DNA of 64,000 bases from Streptomyces camponoticapitis. GTDB lineage: Bacteria > Actinomycetota > Actinomycetes > Streptomycetales > Streptomycetaceae. Shown in pieces: positions 17,372 to 26,448 of the stretch (the stretch's first letter is position 1; every line of letters begins with the position of its first letter). The DNA lies in assembly GCF_014646115.1 (NCBI RefSeq), contig NZ_BMMV01000007.1, positions 62,001-126,000 of the forward strand. The letters are read 5' to 3'. A program made the position numbers and the translations under genes. The notes below the pieces were generated by a model. That model did not search any database. It was not told the DNA's origin and saw only the letters and a program-made list of their open reading frames with translations.

Positions 17372-17678
17372 GGGTCCCAAGGCAGTCCAAACGCAGGCGG
17401 CGGAAACTGGTTGCGGCCAGAGTCGATTCGATGTCGCTTCGACACCTCACCGAGACTCTTGAAATCGAACGAATATCGAACGTACGGCCAAAGGTGTGCC
17501 CACAGTCCGCCGAAAGACGGCCGAATGCCCGTTTCCCGAGCGCCCGGAAGCCGCCGAAGATTGTCGCCGTCGCATACCGCCGGGTACAGTCGCGGCCACT
17601 GCTTTCCCTTCTGGGTCCCTCCGTTCGTCAAGGCGGCCCCAGGAACCTGGTCCTGCTGCCGAGGCGAGAGAGAAGTTG
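17372..17678 (+). promoter_or_regulatory. Leader region upstream of the M23 peptidase gene
   Basis: 307 bases without a gene. A possible sigma-70-type promoter is TTGTCG at 17561-17566, an 18-nt spacer and TACAGT at 17585-17590. Direct copies of ATCGAACG occur near 17464-17482. I looked for the c-di-AMP riboswitch core seen at 22.1 kb and did not find it here. Confidence 0.35.
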
Positions 17679-19286
17679 GTGAACGACCAGCACCCCCACG
17701 CCGGATATGCCACTCACGACGGCTACTCCTCAGGCAGTTTCGACAGTGACCCGCTCTTCGGGGCGCTTCCGGGCACGAGCCCGGTGGGCACGGTCACTTA
17801 CGACGCGGATCAGAGCGGCCAGTACGACTCGGCCCAGTGGAACGCGGGTTACGACCCCTACGCGACGCACGCGCCGCAGGCACCCCAGGTTCAGTACGAG
17901 GCGTACGACGCGTACGCCGCACAGCCCCAGCAGCCTCAACAGCCCCAGCAGTCGTACGACGCGACTGGTCAGTGGGACGCGAACGCCTGGAACGAGGCGA
18001 ACCAGGCGGCGAGTTACGGCTACGACCAGACCGGTCAGGGCGTCCAGGCCGACCAGTGGGCGGCGCCCGTCGCCGACACCGGCGCCTACGACGCGACCGC
18101 CTGGAACTCGGGCGCGCCCGCCGCGGGGCCTGACGTACCTCTCCAGGCCGAGGCCCCGTACTACGGCGACAACGCGACGTACGAGTCCTACGAGTCGGCG
18201 CCGTACGAGCCCGCCGGCTACGAACCGGCGGCGTACGAGCCCGAGACCGAGCACCAGCACGAAACCGACTACGCGCAGGCGGAGTTCGCGCCGACCGAGT
18301 TCGCGCGGTCCGAGTACGAGACGCCGGAGTACGAGCAGTCCACGTACGAGGCGTCGGCCTACGGTGACCAGCACGAGTACGACGCGCCAGGTCCGGAGCC
18401 TGAACAGGTGTCGGAATCGGAGCTGGAGCTCGATTCGGACTACTCCGAGCACTCCGAGCACGCGGACCATCTCGTCGGGGCCGCCGCCACCGTCACCGCG
18501 GCGACCATCACCCCGCGCCCCGTCCGCCGGTCGGCCGGAGGCAGTCGCGGCAGGCGCCGTACACCGGCGAAGCGTTCGGCTCTGCTGACCGTCGCCGTCC
18601 CCTCCGCCTGTGTGATGGGTGTCGCCGGTATCGCCGCCGCTTCGGTCGGCGGACTCGGCGCCGCCGACGAGACCAAGGACGACTCGACGACGCTCACCGC
18701 GTCGGACGCGGCAGCGGTCAAGCCCGCCGCGGTGAACAACAAGCTCGACACCCAACTCGCCGCTCTCAACGCCGACGCACGTGACTTCGGGGACCGCGCC
18801 AGCCGCACCCAGGAGCGCATCGACCTCAAGGAGCGGCAGGCGGCGGAGAAGAAGAAGCGCGACGCGCTGGCCGCCGCCCGCGAGGCCGCCCGCCCCAAGT
18901 TCGCGATTCCCGTGGCGAATCACGCCCTCAGCGCGTACTACGGCCAGGCCGGCGTCAACTGGATGTCCATGCACACGGGCATCGACTTCCCCGTCGCGTA
19001 CGGCACACCGGTGATGGCGGCGACGGACGGCACCGTCCGTACGCAGTGGAACAGCGCCTACGGCAACATGGCGATCGTGACGGCCGCCGACGGCACCGAG
19101 ACCTGGTACTGCCACCTCAGCAGCACGAAGATCCGTTCCGGCTCGGTCAAGGCCGGTGACGAGATCGCGTACTCCGGGAACTCGGGCAACTCCACCGGTC
19201 CGCACCTGCACTTCGAGGTACGGCCCGGCGGCGGCGCGGCGATCGACCCGCTCCCCTGGCTCCGGGGCCACGGCCTCAACATCTGA
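17679..19286 (+). CDS. M23-family peptidoglycan peptidase with long Tyr/Gln-rich N-terminus
   Basis: 535 residues. Residues 1-260 are low-complexity and rich in Tyr, Gln, Glu and Ala. A membrane segment lies near 304-325 (VAVPSACVMGVAGIAAASVG), then a coiled coil (DRASRTQERIDLKERQAAEKKKR). The peptidase M23 (LytM) domain covers about 415-530, with the zinc ligands in MHTGIDF and GPHLHFEV. It therefore appears to be a membrane-anchored lysostaphin-type endopeptidase acting on peptidoglycan cross-links outside the membrane. The GTG at 17679 is chosen because upstream codons lose coding character and a GAGAGAAG stretch precedes it. It is convergent with pcrA. Confidence 0.88.
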   Translation: MNDQHPHAGYATHDGYSSGSFDSDPLFGALPGTSPVGTVTYDADQSGQYDSAQWNAGYDPYATHAPQAPQVQYEAYDAYAAQPQQPQQPQQSYDATGQWDANAWNEANQAASYGYDQTGQGVQADQWAAPVADTGAYDATAWNSGAPAAGPDVPLQAEAPYYGDNATYESYESAPYEPAGYEPAAYEPETEHQHETDYAQAEFAPTEFARSEYETPEYEQSTYEASAYGDQHEYDAPGPEPEQVSESELELDSDYSEHSEHADHLVGAAATVTAATITPRPVRRSAGGSRGRRRTPAKRSALLTVAVPSACVMGVAGIAAASVGGLGAADETKDDSTTLTASDAAAVKPAAVNNKLDTQLAALNADARDFGDRASRTQERIDLKERQAAEKKKRDALAAAREAARPKFAIPVANHALSAYYGQAGVNWMSMHTGIDFPVAYGTPVMAATDGTVRTQWNSAYGNMAIVTAADGTETWYCHLSSTKIRSGSVKAGDEIAYSGNSGNSTGPHLHFEVRPGGGAAIDPLPWLRGHGLNI

Positions 19287-19362
19287 CCACCGGCCGCCAG
19301 CCGGACCTCTTCATTCCGCCCGCCCGCGCGGTCGCCCGCTCGCGGGTCCGCGCGTCCGCGCG

Positions 19363-21906
19363 TTACAGCTTGTCGACGGGCGCGTACCGCAGCAGCAGCC
19401 GCTTCGGCTTGGAGTCGCCGAAGTCGATCGTGGCCTGCGCGTCGGCGCCCGATCCCGTCACCGTGACGACCGTCCCGAGCCCGAACTGGTCGTGGGTGAC
19501 CCTGTCCCCCACCGCGAGCGAGATGACCGGCTTCTCCGTCGCGCGCCGCGTGGCGAAGCCCGCCGGGCCCGACCGGGCGCGGGAGGTGGACAGCGAGGAC
19601 GTGATCCCCGAGGTAGGGCCGGCCGGGGCGGACATCGGACCGGTGCGCTTCCACTCCAGATGCTCGCCCGGGATCTCCTCCAGGAAGCGCGACGGCGGAT
19701 TGTACGAGGGCTGGCCCCACGCGCTGCGCATCGAGGACCGGGTCAGATAGAGCCGCTCCCGGGCGCGTGTGATGCCGACGTACGCCAGCCTGCGCTCCTC
19801 CTCCAGCTCCTTCGCCTGACCGAGCGCGCGCATGTGCGGGAAGACGCCGTCCTCCAGGCCCGTCAGGAAGACGACCGGGAATTCGAGCCCCTTCGCCGTG
19901 TGCAGCGTCATCAGCGTGATGACACCGGAGCCTTCCTCGTCCTCGTCGGGGATCTGGTCGGAGTCGGCGACGAGCGCCACCCGCTCCAGGAACTCGGCGA
20001 GCGTGCCGGACGTCGTCGCGGCGGGCGCGTCCGGAGCGGGTGTATCTACGGCAGACTCATCCGCGGCAGGAGCGTCGGGAGCGGGTGCGTCGGCGGCGGG
20101 CGCCGTCGCGTCCGTCGCCCCCGCCGCCTGGGCCCGCTCCTGCTCGAACTCCAGGGCCACGGCGGCCAGTTCCTGCAAGTTCTCGATCCGCGTCTCGTCC
20201 TGCGGGTCGGTCGACGCCTGCAACTCCGCGAGATAGCCGGTCCGTTCGAGCACGGCCTCCAGGACCGTCGCCGGACCGGCGCCCGACTCGACGACCGTAC
20301 GCAACTCCTCCATCAGCGTGTTGAAGCGCTTCACCGCGTTCGACGAACGGGCCGCCATGCCGTACGCCTCGTCGACCCGGCGCAGTGCCTGCGCGAAGGA
20401 GATCCTCTCCCGCACCGAGAGCGCGTCGATCATCGCCTCGGCGCGGTCGCCGATGCCGCGCTTGGGCACGTTGAGAATCCGTCGCAGCGGGACGCTGTCC
20501 TCGGGGTTGGCGAGCACCCGCAGATAGGCCAGCACATCGCGGACCTCCTTGCGCTCGTAGAAGCGCACGCCGCCGACGACCTTGTACGGGAGGCCGACGC
20601 GGATGAAGATCTCCTCGAAGACACGTGACTGCGCGTTCGTCCGGTAGAAGACGGCGACGTCGCCCGCCTTGGCCTCGGACGCGTCCGTCATGCGGTCGAT
20701 CTCGTCGGCGACGAACTGCGCCTCGTCATGCTCGGTGTCCGCCACATACCCCGTGATCAGGGCGCCCGCTCCGGCGTTCGTCCAGAGATTCTTGGGCCGC
20801 CGGCTCTCGTTGCGCTCGATGACCGCGTTGGCCGCGCTGAGGATCGTCTGCGTGGAGCGGTAGTTCTGCTCCAGCAGGATCGTCGTCGCGTCCGGGTAGT
20901 CCTCCTCGAACTGGAGGATGTTACGGATCGTGGCGCCGCGGAACGCGTAGATGGACTGGTCCGCGTCACCGACGACGCACAGCTCCGCCGGGTCGTGTCC
21001 CTCGCCCGAGGGGCCGACCAGCTCACGTACCAGGGTGTACTGCGCGTGGTTGGTGTCCTGGTACTCATCCACCAGGACATGGCGGAAGCGGCGGCGGTAG
21101 TGCTCGGCGACGTCGGGGAACGCCTGGAGCAGATGGACCGTCGTCATGATGATGTCGTCGAAGTCCAGGGCGTTGGCCTCACGCAGCCGCGCCTGGTACA
21201 TCCGGTACGCCTCGGCCAGCGTCTTCTCGAACGGGTCACTGGCCTGACCGACGAAGGTCTCCTCGTCGATCAGCTCGTTCTTCAGATTCGAGATCTTGGC
21301 GCTGAAGGACTTCGGGGGGTGCCGCTTGGGGTCGAGGTCGAGATCGCGGCAGACCAGGGCCATGAGCCGCTTGGAGTCGGCCGCGTCGTAGATCGAGAAC
21401 GACGACGTGAAGCCGAGCCGCTTCGACTCACGGCGCAGAATCCGCACACAGGCGCTGTGGAACGTCATCACCCACATGGCGGCGGCACGCGGGCCGACGA
21501 GCTGCTCGACGCGCTCCTTCATCTCGCCGGCGGCCTTGTTGGTGAACGTGATCGCCAGTATTTCGCCGGGATGCACCCGGCGGGTCCCCAGCAGGTGCGC
21601 GATCCGGTGGGTCAGCACCCTGGTCTTGCCCGAGCCCGCGCCGGCCACGATGAGCAGCGGCGATCCGGTGTGCACGACGGCGGCGCGCTGCTCCTCGTTC
21701 AGCCCTTCGAGCAGCGCGGCCGGGTCCACGACGGTGCGCGGGGCGCCGTCGCGATGGTGCGGATCCCTGGGCGGGGGCACGTCGAACTTCCCTCCGAAGA
21801 GATCGTCGGGCACCTGTTCCGGAGCGGTGTCCTCGGGCGGCGGCGGGGGCTCCTCGGCCGAGGGCTGGAGGTCCGCCAGGAAGCTGTCGTCAAAGAGGCT
21901 GCTCAT
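19363..21906 (-). CDS. pcrA: ATP-dependent DNA helicase PcrA (UvrD/Rep family)
   Basis: An 847-residue superfamily 1A helicase that unwinds 3'-5' in repair and clears replication obstacles. Motif Q/I is LNEEQRAAVVHTGSPLLIVAGAGSGKT (Walker A at 89-95); motif II is VLVDEYQDTNHAQY; later motifs include VVGDADQSIYAFRGA, LEQNYRS, VMTFHSACVRILRRE, TLHTAKGLEFPVVFL and YVGITRARERLYLT. A Tudor-like C-terminal segment (VGDRVTHDQFGLGTVV) matches PcrA. A Pro/Ala-rich insert occurs near residue 610. The ATG lies 9 nt past the -10 of a DNA-damage-type promoter, so the mRNA is probably leaderless. Confidence 0.97.
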   Translation of the reverse strand: MSSLFDDSFLADLQPSAEEPPPPPEDTAPEQVPDDLFGGKFDVPPPRDPHHRDGAPRTVVDPAALLEGLNEEQRAAVVHTGSPLLIVAGAGSGKTRVLTHRIAHLLGTRRVHPGEILAITFTNKAAGEMKERVEQLVGPRAAAMWVMTFHSACVRILRRESKRLGFTSSFSIYDAADSKRLMALVCRDLDLDPKRHPPKSFSAKISNLKNELIDEETFVGQASDPFEKTLAEAYRMYQARLREANALDFDDIIMTTVHLLQAFPDVAEHYRRRFRHVLVDEYQDTNHAQYTLVRELVGPSGEGHDPAELCVVGDADQSIYAFRGATIRNILQFEEDYPDATTILLEQNYRSTQTILSAANAVIERNESRRPKNLWTNAGAGALITGYVADTEHDEAQFVADEIDRMTDASEAKAGDVAVFYRTNAQSRVFEEIFIRVGLPYKVVGGVRFYERKEVRDVLAYLRVLANPEDSVPLRRILNVPKRGIGDRAEAMIDALSVRERISFAQALRRVDEAYGMAARSSNAVKRFNTLMEELRTVVESGAGPATVLEAVLERTGYLAELQASTDPQDETRIENLQELAAVALEFEQERAQAAGATDATAPAADAPAPDAPAADESAVDTPAPDAPAATTSGTLAEFLERVALVADSDQIPDEDEEGSGVITLMTLHTAKGLEFPVVFLTGLEDGVFPHMRALGQAKELEEERRLAYVGITRARERLYLTRSSMRSAWGQPSYNPPSRFLEEIPGEHLEWKRTGPMSAPAGPTSGITSSLSTSRARSGPAGFATRRATEKPVISLAVGDRVTHDQFGLGTVVTVTGSGADAQATIDFGDSKPKRLLLRYAPVDKL

Positions 21907-21915
21907 CGCTTCCTG

Positions 21916-21938
21916 AGTCTAGAGTGCCGCACTGACAG
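21916..21938 (-). promoter_or_regulatory. PafBC / RecA-NDp-type promoter of pcrA
   Basis: Read on the minus strand: CTGTCAGTG, 8 nt, TAGACT. It matches TTGTCRGTG-N8-TAnnnT except for the first, weakly conserved base. The last T of TAGACT is 9 nt before the A of the pcrA ATG, implying a leaderless or near-leaderless transcript. DNA-repair helicase genes are known members of this regulon in actinobacteria. Confidence 0.8.
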
Positions 21939-22104
21939 CGGACCGCCACCTGCCTCACGGGGGCGCCGACGGGCGTTTATGCGAAAGGTCACGAAAACGT
22001 ATCGGGCATATCGGCCATCAACCTTCACAGCAGCACCACGGATTGGCTAGCGTGCTCGCCGAGACGTTCCGTACTCCATCGGTGATCAGCGCCGAGCGGA
22101 CGGC

Positions 22105-22245
22105 CTCCGCCGAATCCGGGCTTCCGCGAAGGAAGTTCGGAACCGGGGACCCACACGTTCCACCGGGGTGAATCGGGCCGTCTTCCCAGGCCCGTAGGGC
22201 AGCCTTCCGTTCCGCCCGAACCCGACAGCTAACCCGGTAGGCGGT
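22105..22245 (+). promoter_or_regulatory. c-di-AMP riboswitch (ydaO/yuaA class)
   Basis: The 5' leader of the first NlpC/P60 gene contains hallmark segments of this class in order: CGCCGAATCCGGGC near 22109, GGAACCGGGGAC near 22139, ACCGGGGTGAATCGG near 22172, and ACCCGACAGCTAACCCGG near 22220, closing with TAGGCG. In Streptomyces this riboswitch controls cell-wall hydrolase genes and turns expression down when c-di-AMP is high. The gene's GGAAGGA ribosome site starts about 4 bases after the aptamer. A TAGCGT at 22048 is a possible -10. Boundaries are approximate. Confidence 0.85.
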
Positions 22246-22265
22246 CCACGGAAGGAATGCCGACC

Positions 22266-23435
22266 TTGGCATCGCATCGCAAAGCGCGCACTCGTACCGG
22301 AATACGCGCGAACACCCCCGCCGTCGGTTTCACGACCGCCGCCCTCGCCTCGGTCACCCTGCTCTCGACGCAGAGCGCCACCGCCGCGCCGGCCGACCCC
22401 AAGCCCTCCGTGGAAGAGGTGCAGAAGAAGGTCGACGACCTGTACCGGCAGGCAGGTACGGCGACGCAGCAGTACAACAAGGCGAAGGAAGCGACCGACA
22501 CCCAGCGCAAGTCGGTCGACCGGGTCCTGGACGAGGTCGCCAAGAGCGCCGACAAGGTGAACGAGGCGCGGCGCGCCCTCGGTACGTATGCCGCGGCGCA
22601 GTACCGCGCGGGCGCCGTCGGTCCCACGGCCGCCCTGATGTTCGCCGACAGCCCCGAGTCGTACTTCGAGCAGACCCAGCTGATGGACCGGCTGACCGAG
22701 CGCCAGCAGGGCGCCGTCGAGGACTTCCAGAAGGAGCAGCGGTCCGCGGCCGAGCAGCGCACGGAGGCGACGAAGAGCCTGGAGACGCTGACGGAGTCGC
22801 AGGCCTCGCTCAAGGCGGGCAAGCAGAAGGTCCAGAACAAGCTCGCGGCGGCGCGGTCGCTGCTCTCCGAGCTGACGGCCGAGGAGAAGGCGCGGCTCGC
22901 CGCCCTGGAGCGGGAGAAGGAGCAGGAGGCCCGCCGCAAGGCCGAGGCGAAGGCCAAGGAGGAGGCCGCCGAGCGCGAGCGCCAGGAGGAGGCTCGCAAG
23001 GAGCGGCAGCCCGCGACCGGCGACACGGGCACGGGCACCGGTGCGGGAACCGGCACCGGCTCGGGCGCCACGGACGGTACGTACGCGGCCAAGGCCGAGA
23101 AGGTCCTCGCCTTCGCCCGCGCCCAGATCGGCAAGCCGTACGTGTGGGGCGCCACCGGCCCCAGCTCGTACGACTGCTCGGGGCTGACGGCCGCGGCCTG
23201 GAAGGAGGCGGGCGTGCAGCTGCCCCGTACGACCTGGGACCAGGTGAAGGTCGGCAAGCGCGTCGCCACGGCGGACCTGCTCCCCGGCGACCTGGTGTTC
23301 TTCTACGACGACATCAGTCATGTCGGCATCTACAAGGGCGACGGCAAGATGATCCACGCGCCGAAGCCGGGCGCGAACGTCCGCGAGGAGTCGATCTACT
23401 ACATGCCGATCTACGGCAGCGTGCGCCCGGCCTGA
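22266..23435 (+). CDS. Secreted NlpC/P60 cell-wall hydrolase (riboswitch-controlled)
   Basis: 389 residues: a signal peptide ending about ATAAPADPK, a long coiled coil (residues about 45-250) rich in Lys, Glu and Ala, a Gly/Thr linker, and an NlpC/P60 domain with catalytic Cys in YDCSGLTAAAW and His in DDISHVGIY. It should cleave peptide stems of peptidoglycan, as RipA-like endopeptidases do. Start choice: GGAAGGA ends directly at the ATG of 22257, too close to use, but is 9 nt from the in-frame TTG at 22266, which is taken as the start. The c-di-AMP riboswitch lies just upstream. Confidence 0.92.
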   Translation: MASHRKARTRTGIRANTPAVGFTTAALASVTLLSTQSATAAPADPKPSVEEVQKKVDDLYRQAGTATQQYNKAKEATDTQRKSVDRVLDEVAKSADKVNEARRALGTYAAAQYRAGAVGPTAALMFADSPESYFEQTQLMDRLTERQQGAVEDFQKEQRSAAEQRTEATKSLETLTESQASLKAGKQKVQNKLAAARSLLSELTAEEKARLAALEREKEQEARRKAEAKAKEEAAERERQEEARKERQPATGDTGTGTGAGTGTGSGATDGTYAAKAEKVLAFARAQIGKPYVWGATGPSSYDCSGLTAAAWKEAGVQLPRTTWDQVKVGKRVATADLLPGDLVFFYDDISHVGIYKGDGKMIHAPKPGANVREESIYYMPIYGSVRPA

Positions 23436-23564
23436 GCCCGCTTCCCGGGGCGGCCGCCCCGCCAGGACTTTCTGGGAATCCCCGTGCGATCATGCGACAG
23501 ATGTCCCTGGGGAGGGGCCTTCGCGGTGGTCCAGACACCGCGGAGGTGAAAGAAGGAGTCCGGC

Positions 23565-24677
23565 GTGAACGCGGGTGGGGATCAGGGCGGTTCGTCGGTG
23601 TCCGACGAGGAGTGGGAGCGGTTCCTGCGGGAGTCCGCGCAGGGCGTGCCCGACGCGCCCAAGGAGGCGTCCGCACGCGCCCGGATGGTGACACAGCGGC
23701 TGCGGGAGGAGCCCGCGCCCCCGCAGGGATGGCGTACGCACCAGCCGCCCCGTAGGCCGCGGCGGCCGAAGGTCCGGTACGTCGTGGGGCTGCTGGCCTC
23801 GGTCGCGCTGCTGGCCGTGGCGCTGGATCCGGGGCGGGTCACCGGGTGGTTCGGCGACGACGGGGCCGGAGGCGGAGGCCCGCTCGCCGCGGAGTCGCGG
23901 CGCCCGGACCAGGCACCGCCCATGGAGCCGGCCCGGCTGCCCACGCTCGACGAACCGTTCAAGGGGTCGCCCGCGGTGCGCTGGGAGAGCGGGACGGCCG
24001 GGATCACGGTGCCCGTGGCCAGAGCGACCGGGTGGATGACCAAGGCGCAGGTGGAGGACGCGCTCGACAAGAGCCGTGACTTCCTCGCCGCTTCCAGTCT
24101 GGATCCGGCGGTGCTGCGGGGCGCGCACCCGGCCGAGGCGATCGCGCTGATCAGCCCGCACCAGAAGGACGTCCAGGACTTCCTGGCGACCGCGTTCCGC
24201 GCGCCGAGCGAGCAGAACGACCCGCTGATGCTCTTCAGCCGGTTCGACGAGGCGCACACCCGCGTCGTCGGGGATGTCGTCAAGACGCGGGGGCGGATCA
24301 GCTACCGGGAGGGTGGGCGCGGCGCCCTCCAGGTGACCGCCGATGTCACGTACGTCTACCCGGTCACGCGGGCGGCGGACGGCGGCGGTGACGAGGTCGC
24401 GCGCACGATCGTGCGCCGCGAGACGGTGCTGAGCTGGGACGATCCCTCCAAGGTGATCACCGAGCGGGGGACCTTCTCGCTCGTTTCCTACAAGGTCCAC
24501 ATCACCAACGGCGGCTGCGGCGCCCCCACCGGCTACCTCGTCCCCAGGTACGCCGACGAACGGAGTCCCGCCGGGGCGGACGGCGGACCGGGGGTCGACC
24601 CGTACGACCGCAGCACGTCGGTGACCGAGCAGACGGAGCGCGCGGACGGGGAGTGCGGGACGGCGACGCGGTCGTAG
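23565..24677 (+). CDS. Single-pass membrane protein of unknown function
   Basis: 370 residues. A cytoplasmic N-terminus (SDEEWERFLRESAQGVPDAPKEASARARMVTQRLREE) is followed by one membrane helix near 70-87 (VVGLLASVALLAVALDPG) and a large extracytoplasmic domain starting about residue 115. That domain contains two Cys (NGGCGAP and DGECGT), possibly a disulfide. The GTG at 23565 has AAGGAG 6 nt upstream. It sits between two NlpC/P60 genes on the same strand, so a role in envelope maintenance is a fair guess. I recognise no catalytic motif. Confidence 0.8.
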   Translation: MNAGGDQGGSSVSDEEWERFLRESAQGVPDAPKEASARARMVTQRLREEPAPPQGWRTHQPPRRPRRPKVRYVVGLLASVALLAVALDPGRVTGWFGDDGAGGGGPLAAESRRPDQAPPMEPARLPTLDEPFKGSPAVRWESGTAGITVPVARATGWMTKAQVEDALDKSRDFLAASSLDPAVLRGAHPAEAIALISPHQKDVQDFLATAFRAPSEQNDPLMLFSRFDEAHTRVVGDVVKTRGRISYREGGRGALQVTADVTYVYPVTRAADGGGDEVARTIVRRETVLSWDDPSKVITERGTFSLVSYKVHITNGGCGAPTGYLVPRYADERSPAGADGGPGVDPYDRSTSVTEQTERADGECGTATRS

Positions 24678-24907
24678 CCGGACGAGACCCGCGTCGGTGG
24701 CCGGTGAGCGGCCGTTGTCGCGGGATCGGTCATGTCCTGCCGGGAAGTGACCCGCGGGGCGTAAGGGAAGCGGGCACATTCCGCCGGTGATCTTCCACCT
24801 GCGGGCAATAGCGGCCATGGCGGCGCGCGTCCGTGACCCGCGCGCCTAGCGTCCTCTCCCGTACGGGCCATCCGGGCCCGCGTGGAACAGAGGATGTGGA
24901 CGCCCCC

Positions 24908-25960
24908 GTGGCAGCGCACCGCCGACCCCGATTCAGCGTCAGGCCGTTCAGCGGGCCGTACGGCCGTACGGCGGCCACTCTCGCCCTCGCGGGGGCGGCG
25001 ACCGCCACCGGTCTTGAGGCGCCCGCACACGCCGAACCCCAGCTCACCTCGGCCCAGGTGAAGGCGAAGGTCGACAAGCTCTACCACGAGGCGGAGGTCG
25101 CCACCGAGAAGTACAACGGCGCCAAGGAGAAGGCGGCGGACGCGAGCGCCTCGCTGGAGAAACTGCGTGACGAGGCCGTACGCCGCACGGCACGGCTCAA
25201 CGTCTCGCGCAACGCGCTCGGTTCGATCGCCTCCGCGCAGTACCGCGCGGGCGGCCTCGACCTCGCCGTACAACTCGCCCTCAGCTCGGACCCCGACGCA
25301 TACCTGCGCGGGGCCGCGATCGCCGAACGCGCGGGCTTCCAGCAGGCCCAGGCCGTGGGCAGGATGCGCGCACAACTCGGTGATCTCGGCCGCTTACACA
25401 AGAAGGCCGACAGGAAGGCCGACGAACTGGGGAGCCGCCAGGCCGACCTGGCCACACACAAGTCGACGGTCAAGAAGAAGCTCGCGGACGCCGAGAAGCT
25501 GCTCGCCCGGCTCACCGCCGCCGAACGCGCCCGGTACGCCGGGAGCACCGGTTCGGCCGATCCACGCGCCGACCGCGCCCAGAGCCGCGCGGGTGCCCTG
25601 CCGGCGCCCAACGGCCGCGCGGCCGCCGCGATCGCCTACGCGCGCGGGGCGCTCGGCAAGCCGTACGTGTGGGGCGCCACCGGGCCCGACGGGTTCGACT
25701 GCTCCGGGCTGACGCAGGCCGCCTGGCGCGCCGCCGGAGTCTCCCTCCCGCGCACCACGTACACCCAGATCAACGCGGGCCGAAAGATCGCCCGCTCCCA
25801 GCTCGCCCCCGGTGACCTGGTCTTCTTCTACTCCGGGATCTCGCACGTCGGGCTCTATGTCGGCGGCGGGCAGATGATCCACGCGCCCCGGCCGGGAGCC
25901 GGGGTACGGATGGCCCCGATCGACCAGATGCCGTTCGCGGGCGCCACCCGCCCCGCCTAG
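24908..25960 (+). CDS. Secreted NlpC/P60 cell-wall hydrolase with a TTA codon
   Basis: A 350-residue paralogue of the riboswitch-controlled gene 1.5 kb upstream: signal peptide (ATLALAGAATATGLEAPAHA), coiled coil (about 45-215), and NlpC/P60 domain with Cys in FDCSGLTQAAW and His in SGISHVGLY. Codon 163 (bases 25394-25396) is TTA, the rare Leu codon read only by the developmentally timed bldA tRNA in Streptomyces. It is the only in-frame TTA I found in the window, so translation is probably limited to late growth. The GTG at 24908 is chosen by homology of the MAAHR start; the GTG at 24896 is possible. No riboswitch is seen upstream. Confidence 0.9.
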   Translation: MAAHRRPRFSVRPFSGPYGRTAATLALAGAATATGLEAPAHAEPQLTSAQVKAKVDKLYHEAEVATEKYNGAKEKAADASASLEKLRDEAVRRTARLNVSRNALGSIASAQYRAGGLDLAVQLALSSDPDAYLRGAAIAERAGFQQAQAVGRMRAQLGDLGRLHKKADRKADELGSRQADLATHKSTVKKKLADAEKLLARLTAAERARYAGSTGSADPRADRAQSRAGALPAPNGRAAAAIAYARGALGKPYVWGATGPDGFDCSGLTQAAWRAAGVSLPRTTYTQINAGRKIARSQLAPGDLVFFYSGISHVGLYVGGGQMIHAPRPGAGVRMAPIDQMPFAGATRPA

Positions 25961-26023
25961 CGCCCCCCCCCGGAGGCCCACCCGGCCCAGGCCCGGGTGC
26001 CGCGTCGCCCCCGCCGCACGACG

Positions 26024-26437
26024 ATGAACGCCATGAGACACACGCGGGTCCGCGCGGGCGTTCTCCCCCTCGGCCTCACCCTCGGCTCGCTGCTCGTCCT
26101 CGCCCCGGTCGGCGTCACTCCCGCGGGCTGCGGCGACCTCACCGGCGGCCGGCTCTGTGTGGCCGGCCCGGTGGGCGGCAAGGGCGCGTTCACGACGCGT
26201 TACGTACGGCACGGCACCGGCGCGCACACCCGCCCCCCGTCCGCCTTCCGGCTCGGGTACCAGCGCAGGGACGCACGGGTCACCGCGTTCCCCGGCTGGT
26301 TCGGCACCCTCCGTACGGAGGACCGCTCGGCCGCGCTGACGGGCAGGCTCGACACGGCACGCGGCGAGTGCGTCCGGGGCCTGCTCCAGTACGCGGGCCG
26401 GGACTACGTCACCGAGTGGCTCTGCTCGCGCGGCTGA
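26024..26437 (+). CDS. Small secreted protein of unknown function
   Basis: 137 residues. The N-terminus is a typical signal peptide (basic MRHTRVRAG, then LPLGLTLGSLLVLAPVGV), and the mature part has four Cys (GCGD, RLCV, GECV, LCSR) that could form two disulfides. No domain is recognised. Third-position GC is high and the frame is free of stops, supporting coding. A good SD is lacking; ATGs at 26024, 26033 and 25997 are all possible. It lies 63 bases after the second NlpC/P60 gene and is convergent with the response regulator. Confidence 0.65.
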   Translation: MNAMRHTRVRAGVLPLGLTLGSLLVLAPVGVTPAGCGDLTGGRLCVAGPVGGKGAFTTRYVRHGTGAHTRPPSAFRLGYQRRDARVTAFPGWFGTLRTEDRSAALTGRLDTARGECVRGLLQYAGRDYVTEWLCSRG

Positions 26438-26448
26438 CGGACAGCGGC

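Noticed and set aside
17372..17678. c-di-AMP riboswitch before the M23 peptidase gene
   Set aside because: None of the conserved aptamer segments seen at 22.1 kb could be found here.
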